Shown piece after piece: positions 21,137 through 32,036 of a stretch of DNA of 64,000 bases (positions within the stretch are counted from its first letter, which is position 1; each line of letters starts with the position of its first letter). A program made the position numbers and the translations under genes. This DNA comes from Cytidiella melzeri. Its lineage: Eukaryota; Basidiomycota; Agaricomycetes; Polyporales; Irpicaceae. The stretch is taken from NCBI GenBank assembly GCA_022592445.1, contig JABYQR010000083.1, positions 1 to 64,000 on the forward strand, given 5' to 3'. Under the pieces are notes generated by a model that saw only the letters and a list, made by a program, of their open reading frames with translations, had not been told where the DNA came from and made no database searches.

Positions 21137-22775
21137 ATGTCCCTCTCCAAGAAGCTCGCTATAACGGATCTTGACCTCAATGGCAAGCGCGTTCTCATCC
21201 GCGTCGACTTCAATGTTCCCATGCAAGATGGAAAGATCACCAATCCCGCTGTGAGTAATCTCTTACAGACCGCTTGACCCTCTAACTGACAGTCGTTCCC
21301 TAGCGTATCGTAGCCGCTCTACCCACCATCAAGTATGCCCTCGACAACGGTATGCTCCATCTTATCACTGTGCTGGACATTTCTGAAGAGCACTCGAACG
21401 CGCAGGCGCAAAAACTGTCGTCCTGATGTCCCACCTTGGACGTCCCGATGGCAAGGTAGTGGCCAAGTACTCTCTTGGTCCTGTCGCCAAGGAAGTAGAA
21501 TCACAACTGGGTAAACCCGTCACATTCGTCAGCGAATCTGTCGGCCCTGAAGTTGAGAAGGCAGTAAACGAGGCCGCACCAGGCTCCGTCATCCTCCTTG
21601 AGAATCTTCGCTTCCACATTGAGGAGGAAGGCTCTGCGAAGGATAAGGAGGGCAAGAAGACCAAGGCCGACCCTGCCAAGGTCCAGGAGTTCAGGGAGGG
21701 ACTTACGAGACTCGGCGACGTTTACGTGAACGACGCATTCGGCACCGCTCACCGTGCCCACTCCAGTATGGTTGGCGTGCAGCTTCCTCAACGTGCTGCT
21801 GGTTTCCTCATGAAGAAGGAGCTCGAGTACTTTGCAAAGGCACTTGAGAGCCCCGAACGTCCCTTCCTGGCCATCCTCGGGGGTGCGAAGGTTTCTGACA
21901 AGATCCAACTAATTGAAAACATGTTGGACAAGGCATGTTGCGATACCAATCCTGGCTGTTAGAATGCGCTGACAGATTTCAATCTAGGTCAACTCCTTGA
22001 TCATCTGCGGAGGCATGGCTTTCACTTTCAAGAAGGTCCTCGAGAACGTCAAAGTGCGTATATTGTCCGAGTTGTATTTGACTTTCCTTTGATCGTGTAC
22101 GAGAAGATCGGCAAGTCTCTATACGACGAAGCCGGCGCTCAGAAGGTGCAAGCCCTCGTTGAGAAGGCCAAAGCCAATAACATCAAGATTGTCTTCCCTA
22201 TTGATTTCATCACAGCGGACAAGTTCGATAAGGATGCTCAGGTAGGCGCAGCCTTTACCTCGCGCATGGAGGGGAATTTTTATGATTGACTCTTTTCGTG
22301 TAGACCGGCACCGCGACCGACGCCGAGGGTATTCCTGAGGAGTGGATGGGTCTCGATGCTGGCCCCAAGAGTCGCGAGCTCTTCAAACAAACAGTCCTCG
22401 AGTCGAAGACGATCCTTTGGAACGGGTAAGTGATTGAGTGGCGGTTCATATGTTGCAGATGTTGATCCCGAACTAGTCCTCCTGGTGTCTTTGAATTCCC
22501 CGCGTTTGCTGAGGGCTCGAGGGCTTTGCTTGATGCTACTATCGAGGCTGCCCGGAGCGGTGCTACTGTCATTGTCGGCGGTGGTGATACGGCCACTGTC
22601 GTAGCTCAGCACAATGCGGAAGACAAACTCAGCCATGTCAGTACTGGAGGTGGAGCAAGTCTTGAGCTCCTTGAGGGCAAGGTCAGTATGCCATGTGGAT
22701 ACGGTACAATCGTGCACTGACGTTTATTCAATCCAGACTCTTCCTGGTGTCGCCGAGCTCAGCGAGAAGTCATAA
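21137..22775 (+). CDS. PGK1: Phosphoglycerate kinase
   Basis: Cytosolic glycolytic enzyme converting 1,3-bisphosphoglycerate and ADP to 3-phosphoglycerate and ATP. The spliced protein is about 418 residues, the normal length. Motifs: [35 protein letters not shown] (substrate site), [112 protein letters not shown] and the C-terminal [16 protein letters not shown]. Seven or eight short introns split it, an unusual number for PGK outside basidiomycetes but normal within them. All catalytic segments are intact. Confidence 0.97.
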
Positions 22776-23019
22776 ATGAATCATACCGTAGTAATGTACT
22801 AGTATAAATAAAGCACGAACTGTAAACAGCGGAATACTTAGACAAAATGGCCTCTTTGCAATGTAAATCCTCGTTGTAATCACCTCAGATCTGGATCGGG
22901 CAATGTGACATCAACCCCGCCGCCGTTGGATTCTGTTTGGGCGTAACTTGGCTCGTCACCCTCACCTCCTCTCCATCCCTCGACTGTCTTTGGTCCAATC
23001 TTATTAATAAATATTGGAA

Positions 23020-25504
23020 ATGGTACGCGCAAAGCGACGCTCAGCTCGTCATGCAGGTCAAGGTTCGCCCGAACCTGCGAACGGCGAGGAGCGTCCGGTG
23101 ACGCCTCCTGACTCTCAGACAAGTGTCGAGTCCCACCCTGCACCCCAGCCAGAAAAGGACAGATGCCCGGCCTGCAAGGAAGGAGAGGAGACGGAAGGTT
23201 GGAATGAAGAGGACAAAGAGAGCTGGGTGAGGTGCGATGCCTGCAAGAAGTGGTTTCATTGGCGTTGCGCGGGGCAGGGCGAGCTAGATGTAATAGACAA
23301 GTGGTATGCATACAACTCTCTGGAAAGTGGGGACTATACGTGTTGGTCAACTCAGAGACGGTCCTTAGGTTCTGCACGCCCTGTAGGGACGCGGACCCTA
23401 AGAGGGTTATAACACAGAAACCTCCGGCTAGGAAGTCTACCAGGAAGCGTGCGCAGCGCGACTACGCTGGCCTGAATGGCGGAAGCGAACAGGATCCTTC
23501 TAGGCTAGTCCTCCCCTTTCATCCTCACCGTTGCGCTTTTCAAACCAATATGACTGTGCAGGTGGCTTCGTATGATGCAAGGCAAGACAATCAAACCGGA
23601 TCCATTCAAGCGTATGGCAGGCAGCGACGTGACTATGGAATGGCTGGAGACCGACTCCTCTGCCCTGACGGAACCTATAGTGATTGAAACGCCGGATGGT
23701 TTAGGTATGAAGATGCCAGAGGGGTTTACAGTCGATGATGTCGCAGAGAGTCTTGGTGCAGATATGCCAGTCGAAGTAATTGGTGAGCTCGACAAGCAGA
23801 GTACGATGCTCACTGATGACTCGCTAAGCATGTGGAAACAGATGTTGCGACACAAACAAACGTTCCAGGGTGGACACTTGGGAAGTGGGCCGAGTACTAT
23901 GACACCGAACCTGAAAAGCGCGACAAAGTCCGAAATGTTATTTCCCTAGAAATATCCGGCACAGAGCTGGCGAATAGGGTGCTGCCGCCTCGGTTAGTGC
24001 GGGATCTGGACTGGGTTGACAAATTCTGGCCGAACACCAAGAAGGGACGGGGACACCTCTACCCAAAAGTTCAGCTGTACTGCCTGATGGGTGTAGCCAA
24101 TGCCTGGACCGTACGTAAATCGACATACTCCAGTCTCTAGTCTGCTCAAACTATACCTCCCAGGATTGGCACGTCGATTTCGCCGGCTCATCCGTCTATT
24201 ACCACATTCTTAGCGGATCGAAGGTAACCCCCCACCACCCCTTCCGCTCCCCCCTCCCTTCGGCAAGACTGCATCAGCGAATTTTTTTTGACATGATTCC
24301 CAGGTCTTTTACTTCATTAGACCTACGCCTCCGAATCTCGCTGCTTACGAACGATGGTCAGGCACAGAGATGCAAAGTCATGCATGGCTTGGAGACCTAT
24401 GTGACGAGGTCTTCAAGGTTGAACTACATGCTGGAAACACCATGATAATTCCGACAGGCTGGATACATGCTGTGGTACGTATCTCGAGATTTAGCTCGCC
24501 AGGTTCTCTGCACTAATGTGTATCAGTACACCCCCGTAGATACCCTCGTCTTTGGCGGCAATTTCCTACATTCTTTCAATGTAGCAACACGTACGCGACC
24601 TACTGAATTATTTAGTTGCGTATCATAATGCTTGCATTCGCAGAACTCAGGGTGCGAGAGATTGAAATTGCGACGCATGTACCCAAGAAATTCCGTTTCC
24701 CGTATTTCGTCAAGTAAGCAGCTCTTTAGCCTTGCATTTGACGTACGCTCACACACTCTTAGACTTTGCTGGTATGCTGCTGAGAAATTCCTGAGGGACA
24801 TCAGGGCAAAAGAGGACTTCCCGCCACGTGTACTAGAATCCATCGAGGTGTTGGCCGATTTTCTGGTTGCGGAAGCTCGCTTGATGGAACGCGGCTCTGA
24901 ACTCGCCAAGAAGGAAGCAAAAGACCAGGTCCCTGGCGACCGTATCAAAGACGCGCCAGCATTGGCGAGGGAGCTGCGGTGGAGGGTACGGCTGGCGAAC
25001 GGGTATGCCAGCGACGATGAATCGAAACCTCGTCGAAAGGCTGCGATTACTCCCTCGTCCATCGCTACTCATGTATCAGCGCCAAAGAAGCGAAAACGTG
25101 CGGAAGACGATGTAGAAGCCAACGGCCCGTTCTTGCACTTCAAGCCAAGGCCGTGGGATGCAATGGCGGCACATCCCTCTGAGAAGAATAGAAAAGTGAC
25201 GAAGGCCCGGAAACCTGGCGCATTTCAGGAGAGTGAGTGGACGAAAGAGCTGGTAGAGTGGAAGGATGTGGGTATAGGCGAGGACGATGAGGGCGCACCC
25301 GAGGCTGTGGTAGAGTTTCGAAGAGATGTGATTGTCAAGGTGCGCCGAACGGACAAGGGTTTCGAACGACAGCGGGTTGAGAGAGTGCTGGAGGAATGGG
25401 CGTGGGAGGGTGAACAGCAGCCATCGACCGAGCCGCCAGATGTTGGAGAGCTAAAAGATACCACTGTGGATGTGGTAATGAACGGCAACGATGGGACTCT
25501 CTAG
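23020..25504 (+). CDS. JHD1: JmjC histone demethylase with PHD finger (JHD1/KDM2-type)
   Basis: Predicted Fe(II)/2-oxoglutarate-dependent H3K36 demethylase. The N-terminus is basic ([15 protein letters not shown]). The PHD finger starts [13 protein letters not shown] and continues [17 protein letters not shown] with FCTPC completed after an intron. The JmjC domain has [48 protein letters not shown], the HVD iron pair (around 24170), [20 protein letters not shown] and the distal histidine in [21 protein letters not shown] helical JHD domain follows ([20 protein letters not shown]), and the tail is charged with nuclear-localisation-like KKRKR. About 9 exons and roughly 700 residues, with catalytic residues intact. 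The plus-strand frame ends at 25504. Confidence 0.9.
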
Positions 25505-26272
25505 GTTCAGGTTTGTGTCTTTGATGTATCGCATCTGTGTATCCGTACTACTGGTAGAGGAGATATTCGACAAGCCTGACATTCTCAACTTGCCAGCACG
25601 ATGCGACAGCAGCTGTAAGCCGCAGCCAGCTCTCACAGCTTGCCTGGAGGCTCTTATGAACCAAAAGATAACCACCATGGTCGCCGAGGGTGGGTTTAAT
25701 CACGGAGGACGAGCATGGGAACCTAACCGCGAGTTGCAGCATCCGTCTAGTAGAATGGCGTAGGATACTTGCCAGTCGTCCTGTTGCACTCGGCGAGAAG
25801 TACAACTTGAAGCCAGACATCCACCTGCTGCCACCTAGGTTTAACGCAGCCTCCACCGACAGAACATGGCCGTAGCTTTCGTCGACACCTCAATTTCCGC
25901 ATAATGTGATGAACTTTCCCTCCGTGTTTTCTTTCGTACACTACGCGAGCCAGCTATCCCTGTTCAATAATATAAACGGTTGTTTGAGCCTCCGTACGCA
26001 CCGTCTCCGAACAATTCGAGCACAGTATACCTGCGAATATCATTGTGGTGAGGATGCAAAGTAGTTGATCTACGCCGAGGCTGCTTGATGGCTCCGTTGT
26101 GGTCGCCGCCGCTCCGGACACTCTGCTGCCATTCACAGCTTCCAACGCAACCACCACCCTCTCTCATTCCCCCACCATCTCAGTTCGCCTCTACCCCATG
26201 TCGCAATAAACTGGGGCTGCACGTCCTCAAATACCATTTCATTGCACGACACCAACAAGAGAACGCGACTTC
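25505..26272. other. Intergenic region upstream of the Skt5 gene
   Basis: This 768-bp stretch holds the JHD1 3' flank and presumably the Skt5 promoter and leader. Short open frames occur on both strands (for example minus 25548-25856) but lack recognised motifs and consistent splice structure. A pyrimidine-rich segment precedes the ATG at 26273. Confidence 0.5.
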
Positions 26273-28630
26273 ATGGCACATCAAGCTGTTCATGGCAGCA
26301 CAAGCCACAGCAGACAGCCGTCTGCAACGGATGACGAGTTGGACACTCTCGCGTACTATACGCAAGATGACATAGACGTTAGGGATGACACGGACTCATT
26401 ACCACCCCCAAATACTTGTGAGTTCCACACAGGTCGTTGCGTTCCGTGTAACAAACTGGACGGGCATGTCACATTCTGCAGCTGCGCTCTATGCACAACA
26501 AAATCGCTCAGTGCCGAACTTGCAAGCCGATCAGAGGTCTACACATCGTGGTAACTCCTTGGATCCAATGTTACCACCCCCTCCGCCATACGATGCTACT
26601 GCCGCGCTGGACAGGTTCGGTGCGCTGCATGTTAGCGACCCAATCACTCGTGGTGGCAGCGCCATGGCTCACCGAGCTGAGCCAGAAGATCCAGTGCCTC
26701 GTGCAGGGACGTCCATGTCGATGCATCACCCCCAACATCGCACGGGTCTTCCGCAAGGACCTGCCGCAAATGTTCCCCGCCCGCCTCCAACAGATTCTCG
26801 TTACAACGACGCTGCATCTGTACGATCAGGACATAGCGCTCACAGCGGACAGAGTGCATACTACAGCGCACGACCAGAGAGGACCGACTCAGCCTACGAA
26901 GTTGATCGCGCTAGCACCTACTCATATCAGGCACTCAGTCATCCAGCTCAGGAAGGCTACGGTCCTTCTGCGGTTACCTCTCCCGCTCGACATTATGCAC
27001 CCTCTCAAGCATGGCAAGGATCTCCACAAGGCTATGGTGCTGGCCCTCCTCAACCTCAGCATTATAACACACTTTACTCCGCCGCCTCAGATGTATTGGG
27101 CATGGGCCCTCCGCCTGGTGCAGCGCCCTCCATGCTCCCTGGTTCATACCCTCAACAACAACAAGTACCTTACGCACCAAGCAGAGCAGCGTCACTACCG
27201 ACGAGTCAATTGTCAGAATACATGGCACCATATTCTGCTCCAGCATACCCTATCGGTGCCCCCCTTTTACGTGGACCTTCCGTGTCGTCAGTTGGCTCTG
27301 GGTCCTCATCTGGCCCTCCTTCGTCTTTGATCTCGCCAAATGCGTCCACACCCACGATCCCCGAGGAAGCCGAAATATTGCCGCGCCCACCCATGGATCG
27401 AGCTGGTACTTCGACGTTTGCATCTTTGCGTTCAGACAAATCCAAAGCAATAGATCTTACCGCTCCGCCATATACGAAACAGTACATTGAACAGTATCGC
27501 CAGCGTATCAAGGACGACCCCGATCCTGAAGCACACTTTCAATACGCAAAATATCTCATCGATGCCGCTCGCAAAGTCGGGGCTGATGCCAAGGACCAAC
27601 GAGCAGTGAGGAAGTACAGAGACTCGCTCGTCGCCGAGTCGCTGAAGGTCATACGGCGTCTTGCGACTCAAGGAGACGCATACGCGGAAGCCCAATTCTT
27701 CTTGGCAAATTGTCACGGCACTGGCATGCTGGGACTTCAAGTTGATCATGAACGTGCCTATCATCTATATCTACAAGCTGCGAAACAGAGTCATGCTGCC
27801 GCATGTTACCGTGTCGCCGTATGCAACGAGATCGGTGCAGGAACACGAAGGGAACCTCAGCGCGCTGCCGCATTTTACAGCAGAGCAGCCTCGCTCGGTG
27901 ACACAGCCGCCATGTACAAGCTCGGTGTCATACTTCTCCGCGGATCTCTCGGTCAGCCACCTAATCCGCGAGATGCCGTTGGGTGGCTCAAGCGGGCTGC
28001 TGAACAAGCCGACGAAGATAATCCACATGCGCTACACGAGCTGGCACTTCTCTACGAAAGTCAGACCTCTGGAGTTGTGCCGTATGATCCGCAATACGCG
28101 AAGGAGCTCTATACCAAGGCTGGTCAACTTGGCTATACGCACTCCCAGTTCAAGCTTGGCCAGTGCTACGAATACGGCGCGCTGACGTGTCCGCTTGACC
28201 CGAAGCGGTCTATTGCGTGGTATACCAAGGCTGCAGAAAAGGGACACTCGGAGGCTGAGCTTGCGTTGAGTGGATGGTACCTGACTGGCAGTGATGGTGT
28301 ACTGAAGCAAAGCGACTCTGAGGCTTATTTGTGGGCGAGACGGGCTGGGAACAAGGGTCTGAGCAAGGCAGAGTATGCTGTTGGTTATTATGCCGAGGCT
28401 GGCATCGGTGTCAAGCAGGACATCGAGTTCGCGAAGCGATGGTATATGCGTGCTGCGGGTGAGTGCCTCAACATGCATGTGTGTGTATGATGCAAGTTGA
28501 TGGGTTTTCAGCTCAAGGAAACAAACGCGCTATGAACCGTCTGACGGAGATGAAGCGTGCTGGAAACAAGCGACAGCAGATGGCGAGACCCACTCGGCAG
28601 GACGCCAGGGAAGACTGTGTCATAGCATAG
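26273..28630 (+). CDS. SKT5: Skt5/Chs4-like chitin synthase regulator, Sel1 repeats, CaaX box
   Basis: Activator and localiser of chitin synthase, binding through Sel1-like repeats. Three exons: a short first exon (MAHQAVHGSTSHSRQPSATD), a large exon from about 26481 and a final exon. The N-terminal half (to about residue 350) is disordered, rich in Pro, Ser, Tyr and Gln. The C-terminal half carries about seven Sel1 repeats, for example PEAHFQYAKYLIDAARKVGA, AEAQFFLANCHGTGMLGLQV, AACYRVAVCNEIGAGTRREP, AAMYKLGVILLRGSLGQPPN and SQFKLGQCYEYGALTCPLDP. After splicing, the tail reads NKRQQMARPTRQDARED followed by CVIA and stop, a farnesylation-type CaaX box. Budding-yeast Chs4 also ends in a CaaX box, which supports the assignment. 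Confidence 0.88.
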
Positions 28631-28841
28631 CCTGAGTCACAGTCATTCTCGCTATTGTTTTGAATACCTTCGTGTCAGGACGAAAACATACGCAGCTCAC
28701 GAGCATCACTATTGTTTACCTTTGAGCGTCTCATCTTATTTATTGCGGCAATTCTTTGTCGACGCGTTTTGCTCTCGACCTCCATCCATCCCATACCCGC
28801 TCACCACGTTGTCCAATTACTGCTAGCATAATTGAAGCGTA

Positions 28842-29627
28842 ATGTCGGACGAGGAAGTGAGCTACCATCGCGTGCAGTACCAGCACTGGGCTAACCTCAA
28901 TACACTCCTGATATCGCATTTCAGCAATCTCTGCTAGAATCTCTAGACCTACAGCAGCTCAATTGTCTCAATGAGAGCACGGACCACAACCTCAAAAGTA
29001 TCTTCTCTGTCAGGAAACTGAACACGAGTAGCTCTTCCTACCTGTTGAGTGATGCCGACGAGCAGCTCTTGCTGAACATCCCTGTGCGTTGCGCCACCTG
29101 ATATCCTCGCATCCACCTTCGTTCTTCTGCTAAATTGGCGTACCGTGGATCCAGTTCGTACGAAGCGTACGCATCAAGTCCCTCCTCATTAAAAGCTCAG
29201 GAGAACCAGGCCAGCGACCACAAAGGATCAAGCTCTTCATCAATCGACCCTCACTGGGGTTCGACGACGTGCAAGATGCAGAGGAGCCAGACGCTACGCA
29301 GATTATAGACTTGACGGATGCCCAAGTTGCAGAGGGAAAGAAGATCCCGCTGCGATTTGTGAGGTTTCAGAACATTAGCAGCATACATGTACGTCTTCTC
29401 CTTCGTAACAAGATCGGAGGTCCTCACGGTAGCGTATGTTATGCAGATCTTTGTGGCAACGAACGGTGGAGACGACGAGACACGGATAGATGGCATAGAT
29501 ATCTTCGGACTCTTGGCTGGGTACGTGCATGCTAGTTAATCCGATTTACACTGGAGAGACTCATGTGTGATTATTTTTCAGTGGTAGCAAGGACCTTAGT
29601 ACCCTAAAGGACGTTGAGGAGGTCTGA
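28842..29627 (+). CDS. PITH domain protein (proteasome-interacting thioredoxin C-terminal domain)
   Basis: Stand-alone PITH domain protein of about 175 residues in five exons. In larger relatives (TXNL1) this domain docks on the 26S proteasome. Exon 1 encodes only MSDEE. The domain shows LNCLNESTDHNLKSIF, YLLSDADEQLLLNIPF, VRIKSLLIKSSGE, IKLFINRPSLGFDDVQD, IPLRFVRFQNISSIHIFVAT and DETRIDGIDIFGL, ending GSKDLSTLKDVEEV. No thioredoxin domain precedes it, so it corresponds to the PITHD1 type. It converges on the PNK gene, with 69 bp between stops. Confidence 0.87.
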
Positions 29628-29696
29628 AAATGCAAGTAACCTTAGCGTGCAATTCGAAAATGTGCAAGTAGGGAGCGATCCGTTAGGCGACATGTC

Positions 29697-31495
29697 TTAT
29701 TTCCCTTCCAACTGCAACCACATACTCCATCTTCTGCGTTCTTCTTCACTCCCTTCAAATATGAAGTTCACTTGTTTGATCTCAGAGAATCCCTCGTCCA
29801 ATGTCGGCTCTTGGTACGCATTGCGGAAGCTCGTGAACGCCATATAGCCCAACAATTCGCGTTTTGGCTTTTCGGTCAAGATGGGTTAGCATTACATAGA
29901 CACAGAAAGGCAAAAGTAGACTATACCGCTTTCAATGCAACTTCGTCCGGTAGATTGAAGGCACGATACAGATTATTGTGCCACGCCAGGTCTATCGAAC
30001 CGTTGAACAGAACACAACTGAAAGCTAGCTCAATCAGATGATTTTGATAGGCGGACGAATTGCCTACCGAATCGAGACATCAAGTTTTCGGGCTAATTGT
30101 ATGTACAGCTTTCTTGTCGCTTTGTCGCGGTTCGTGTTATCTTGGTTGACCCCAAATCAGTACGGATGAACGTGCAGAACTCTAATGAATAACACCAACC
30201 TACAACGCAGCTTTTTCCGCCCTTGATGGCCTCCTCAACAGCCTTGAGACATTTGTCTCTTGTGTGCAGTGTGTCTTGGTTGATATGGGTGTACCCAGCT
30301 GGCTGAAAGTGTTTTCCATAGAATGTGGACTTGCCCATGGCCGGATACCCGACGAATAATACTATTTCTGCGGCAGAAGGTGGGTTCGGGAGGAGAGGAG
30401 AGGATGTTGGCATAATATGGGGAACTATGGTCGTGCTTAAGACAGCTGCAGTCTGCGTACACGGAAGCAGACATACGATTCTGTGGAAGCGAGGACACCT
30501 GAAATCCAGGCAATGTATATTCTACTGGCTTTAGACCCAGGAAGAACTCCTGAAAAAAAAAGTGAGGCAGGATTTGGCTGCTACTCTGCAGAGCTCACTT
30601 CTGGAGTGAGGAACGGTATGCCAACATTGAGGGCCCACTTTCTATCGGAGGAAGAGTGGTCTCCTTTGCGACCAGCAGCGTCGCCAATGAAGAAGGAAGT
30701 AGACATATCTGACATATGGCATCAGTCTAGAGTCAGCCGGCCTTCGAAGGTTTTGATGTTCACCTATATGCGTGCCTTTCTCTTGAAAAATACGCTGAAT
30801 TTCGTACCAAATGCCCGGCATAGGTTTTCTGAAGCCATCTTTCTCTGTGGCCGCAAAAATATGGAACGGTACGTTTGGAATCTTGAGTGTTCGCTGTCAT
30901 ACGATATGTTCTGATAGTTAGCAAGTAGCGGGCGCACCGAGGCAGAAATGACAGGCATCTTCTTTTTCCATGCAGTTATGACATCCTTGCCTCTCAGTGC
31001 CTGGTTTGTCACAATCACGATGGAATATCTGGATGAGAGCTATGAGGTAAGGGGCTAGGGCTGAAATGGACCCTGTACTCACCCATCGTCGTGCAATTTC
31101 TGCAACTTCTTGGGCACAGCAGGACGCCACCATGCAAAGGAAGGTATCGCGTCCGACTTGACTTTCTTGCCGTTTCTGAATGTCGATTCAATGAGGCAGC
31201 CGTCTAGGTCGAATGCGGCAACCTTGCTGGTAAGTGTAGGCTCAAGGTGAATGCCATGGAGACAAGATTTCGTTGGACCTATAGAGGGCACGATCCAGCG
31301 AAACGCGCCAGAGCCAGCGTTGTGGGTGGCAGATGGATTTGCTGCAAAAATCGGGAACACTGTGAAAGGGAGAGTTCGAGTTGGCTGCTGCTCGAGGGTG
31401 CACAACACTATGAAAGACTCACGTTTTGCAGACTTGAAGCTCTTGTCTGGCTTGAGTTGGTCGTCATGGTCGGCACGCCGTTTTTGAAGGCTCAT
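29697..31495 (-). CDS. PNK1: Bifunctional polynucleotide 3'-phosphatase/5'-kinase
   Basis: DNA end-processing enzyme of strand-break repair, restoring 3'-OH and 5'-phosphate ends. The N-terminal phosphatase begins after a Lys-rich leader ([20 protein letters not shown]). It has the HAD motif [12 protein letters not shown], then [12 protein letters not shown]. The C-terminal kinase has the P-loop [36 protein letters not shown] and [20 protein letters not shown]. It ends with the family tail [20 protein letters not shown] and [20 protein letters not shown]. Domain order matches fission-yeast Pnk1; no FHA domain is seen. Two oddities are a Cys in place of the usual Thr of DxDGT, and an in-frame upstream ATG at 31615. 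About 8 exons. Confidence 0.88.
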
Positions 31496-32036
31496 GATTG
31501 CTGTCAACGCTGGAGGGTACGTATGCAACCCACGTTTCTGGTGCTCAGAGCGGGTGAGAGTGAGACTTGTGAGATGCTTGCGGTGTGCCAACAGCCACGG
31601 ATGCTGCAAAAGCATACAAAGTATCGGTGAAGGCTATCCGACAACTTGGTGGTCACGAATAACGCCAGATAAAGCGTCTGGCGCCGTGTCCCCGGGGTGT
31701 CGTCGTTTGGTAAGACGAGTGCAGTCTTCGCACGCCACAAAGTACGGCGCTAACATCAGCTATTATATTATCAATTGATAATATAACATATAACTAATAC
31801 CCAGGAATACTTATAGCAGTGCCATCTACTTACCTACTAGCAACTTAGCTTTGGTAGTATCTTCGAAAGCAACCTCTTGAACATCATCCAGCGAACTGTG
31901 TCTTGTACACTTTCAGCGTCGCGGCCTAGCAACGGGGAACAAACATAATTATTACTGATAGCCCGTTTTATCTCCTCAAGAAATACATACCCCCGCAACA
32001 TCCTTCGTCTCTAGTATCCTCACTTTCTCTACAGCC
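31496..32036. promoter_or_regulatory. Divergent intergenic region, PNK / GT8
   Basis: A 541-bp interval between two divergent starts. It contains an in-frame upstream extension of PNK (to 31615) and, at 31763-31786, a 24-bp perfect A/T-rich palindrome centred on CAATTG. No TATA box is certain. The GT8 leader just before 32037 is pyrimidine-rich. Confidence 0.45.
31763..31786. repeat. 24-bp perfect palindrome
   Basis: Every base from 31763 to 31774 pairs with its mirror to 31786 around the centre CAATTG; symmetry breaks at 31762/31787. The arms are purely A/T apart from the central C and G. It could be a dimeric-factor site, a cruciform or a relic of a terminal inverted repeat. Confidence 0.7.

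Noticed and set aside
25548..25856. 102-codon minus-strand ORF between JHD1 and SKT5
   Set aside because: No motif and no consistent extension by splicing; overlapping frames are equally open.
26491..27330. Long second-frame ORF (279 codons) inside the Skt5 gene
   Set aside because: Its composition (His, Leu, Arg, Thr scattered) is a shadow of the low-complexity Pro/Ser/Gln-rich real frame; it lacks motifs.
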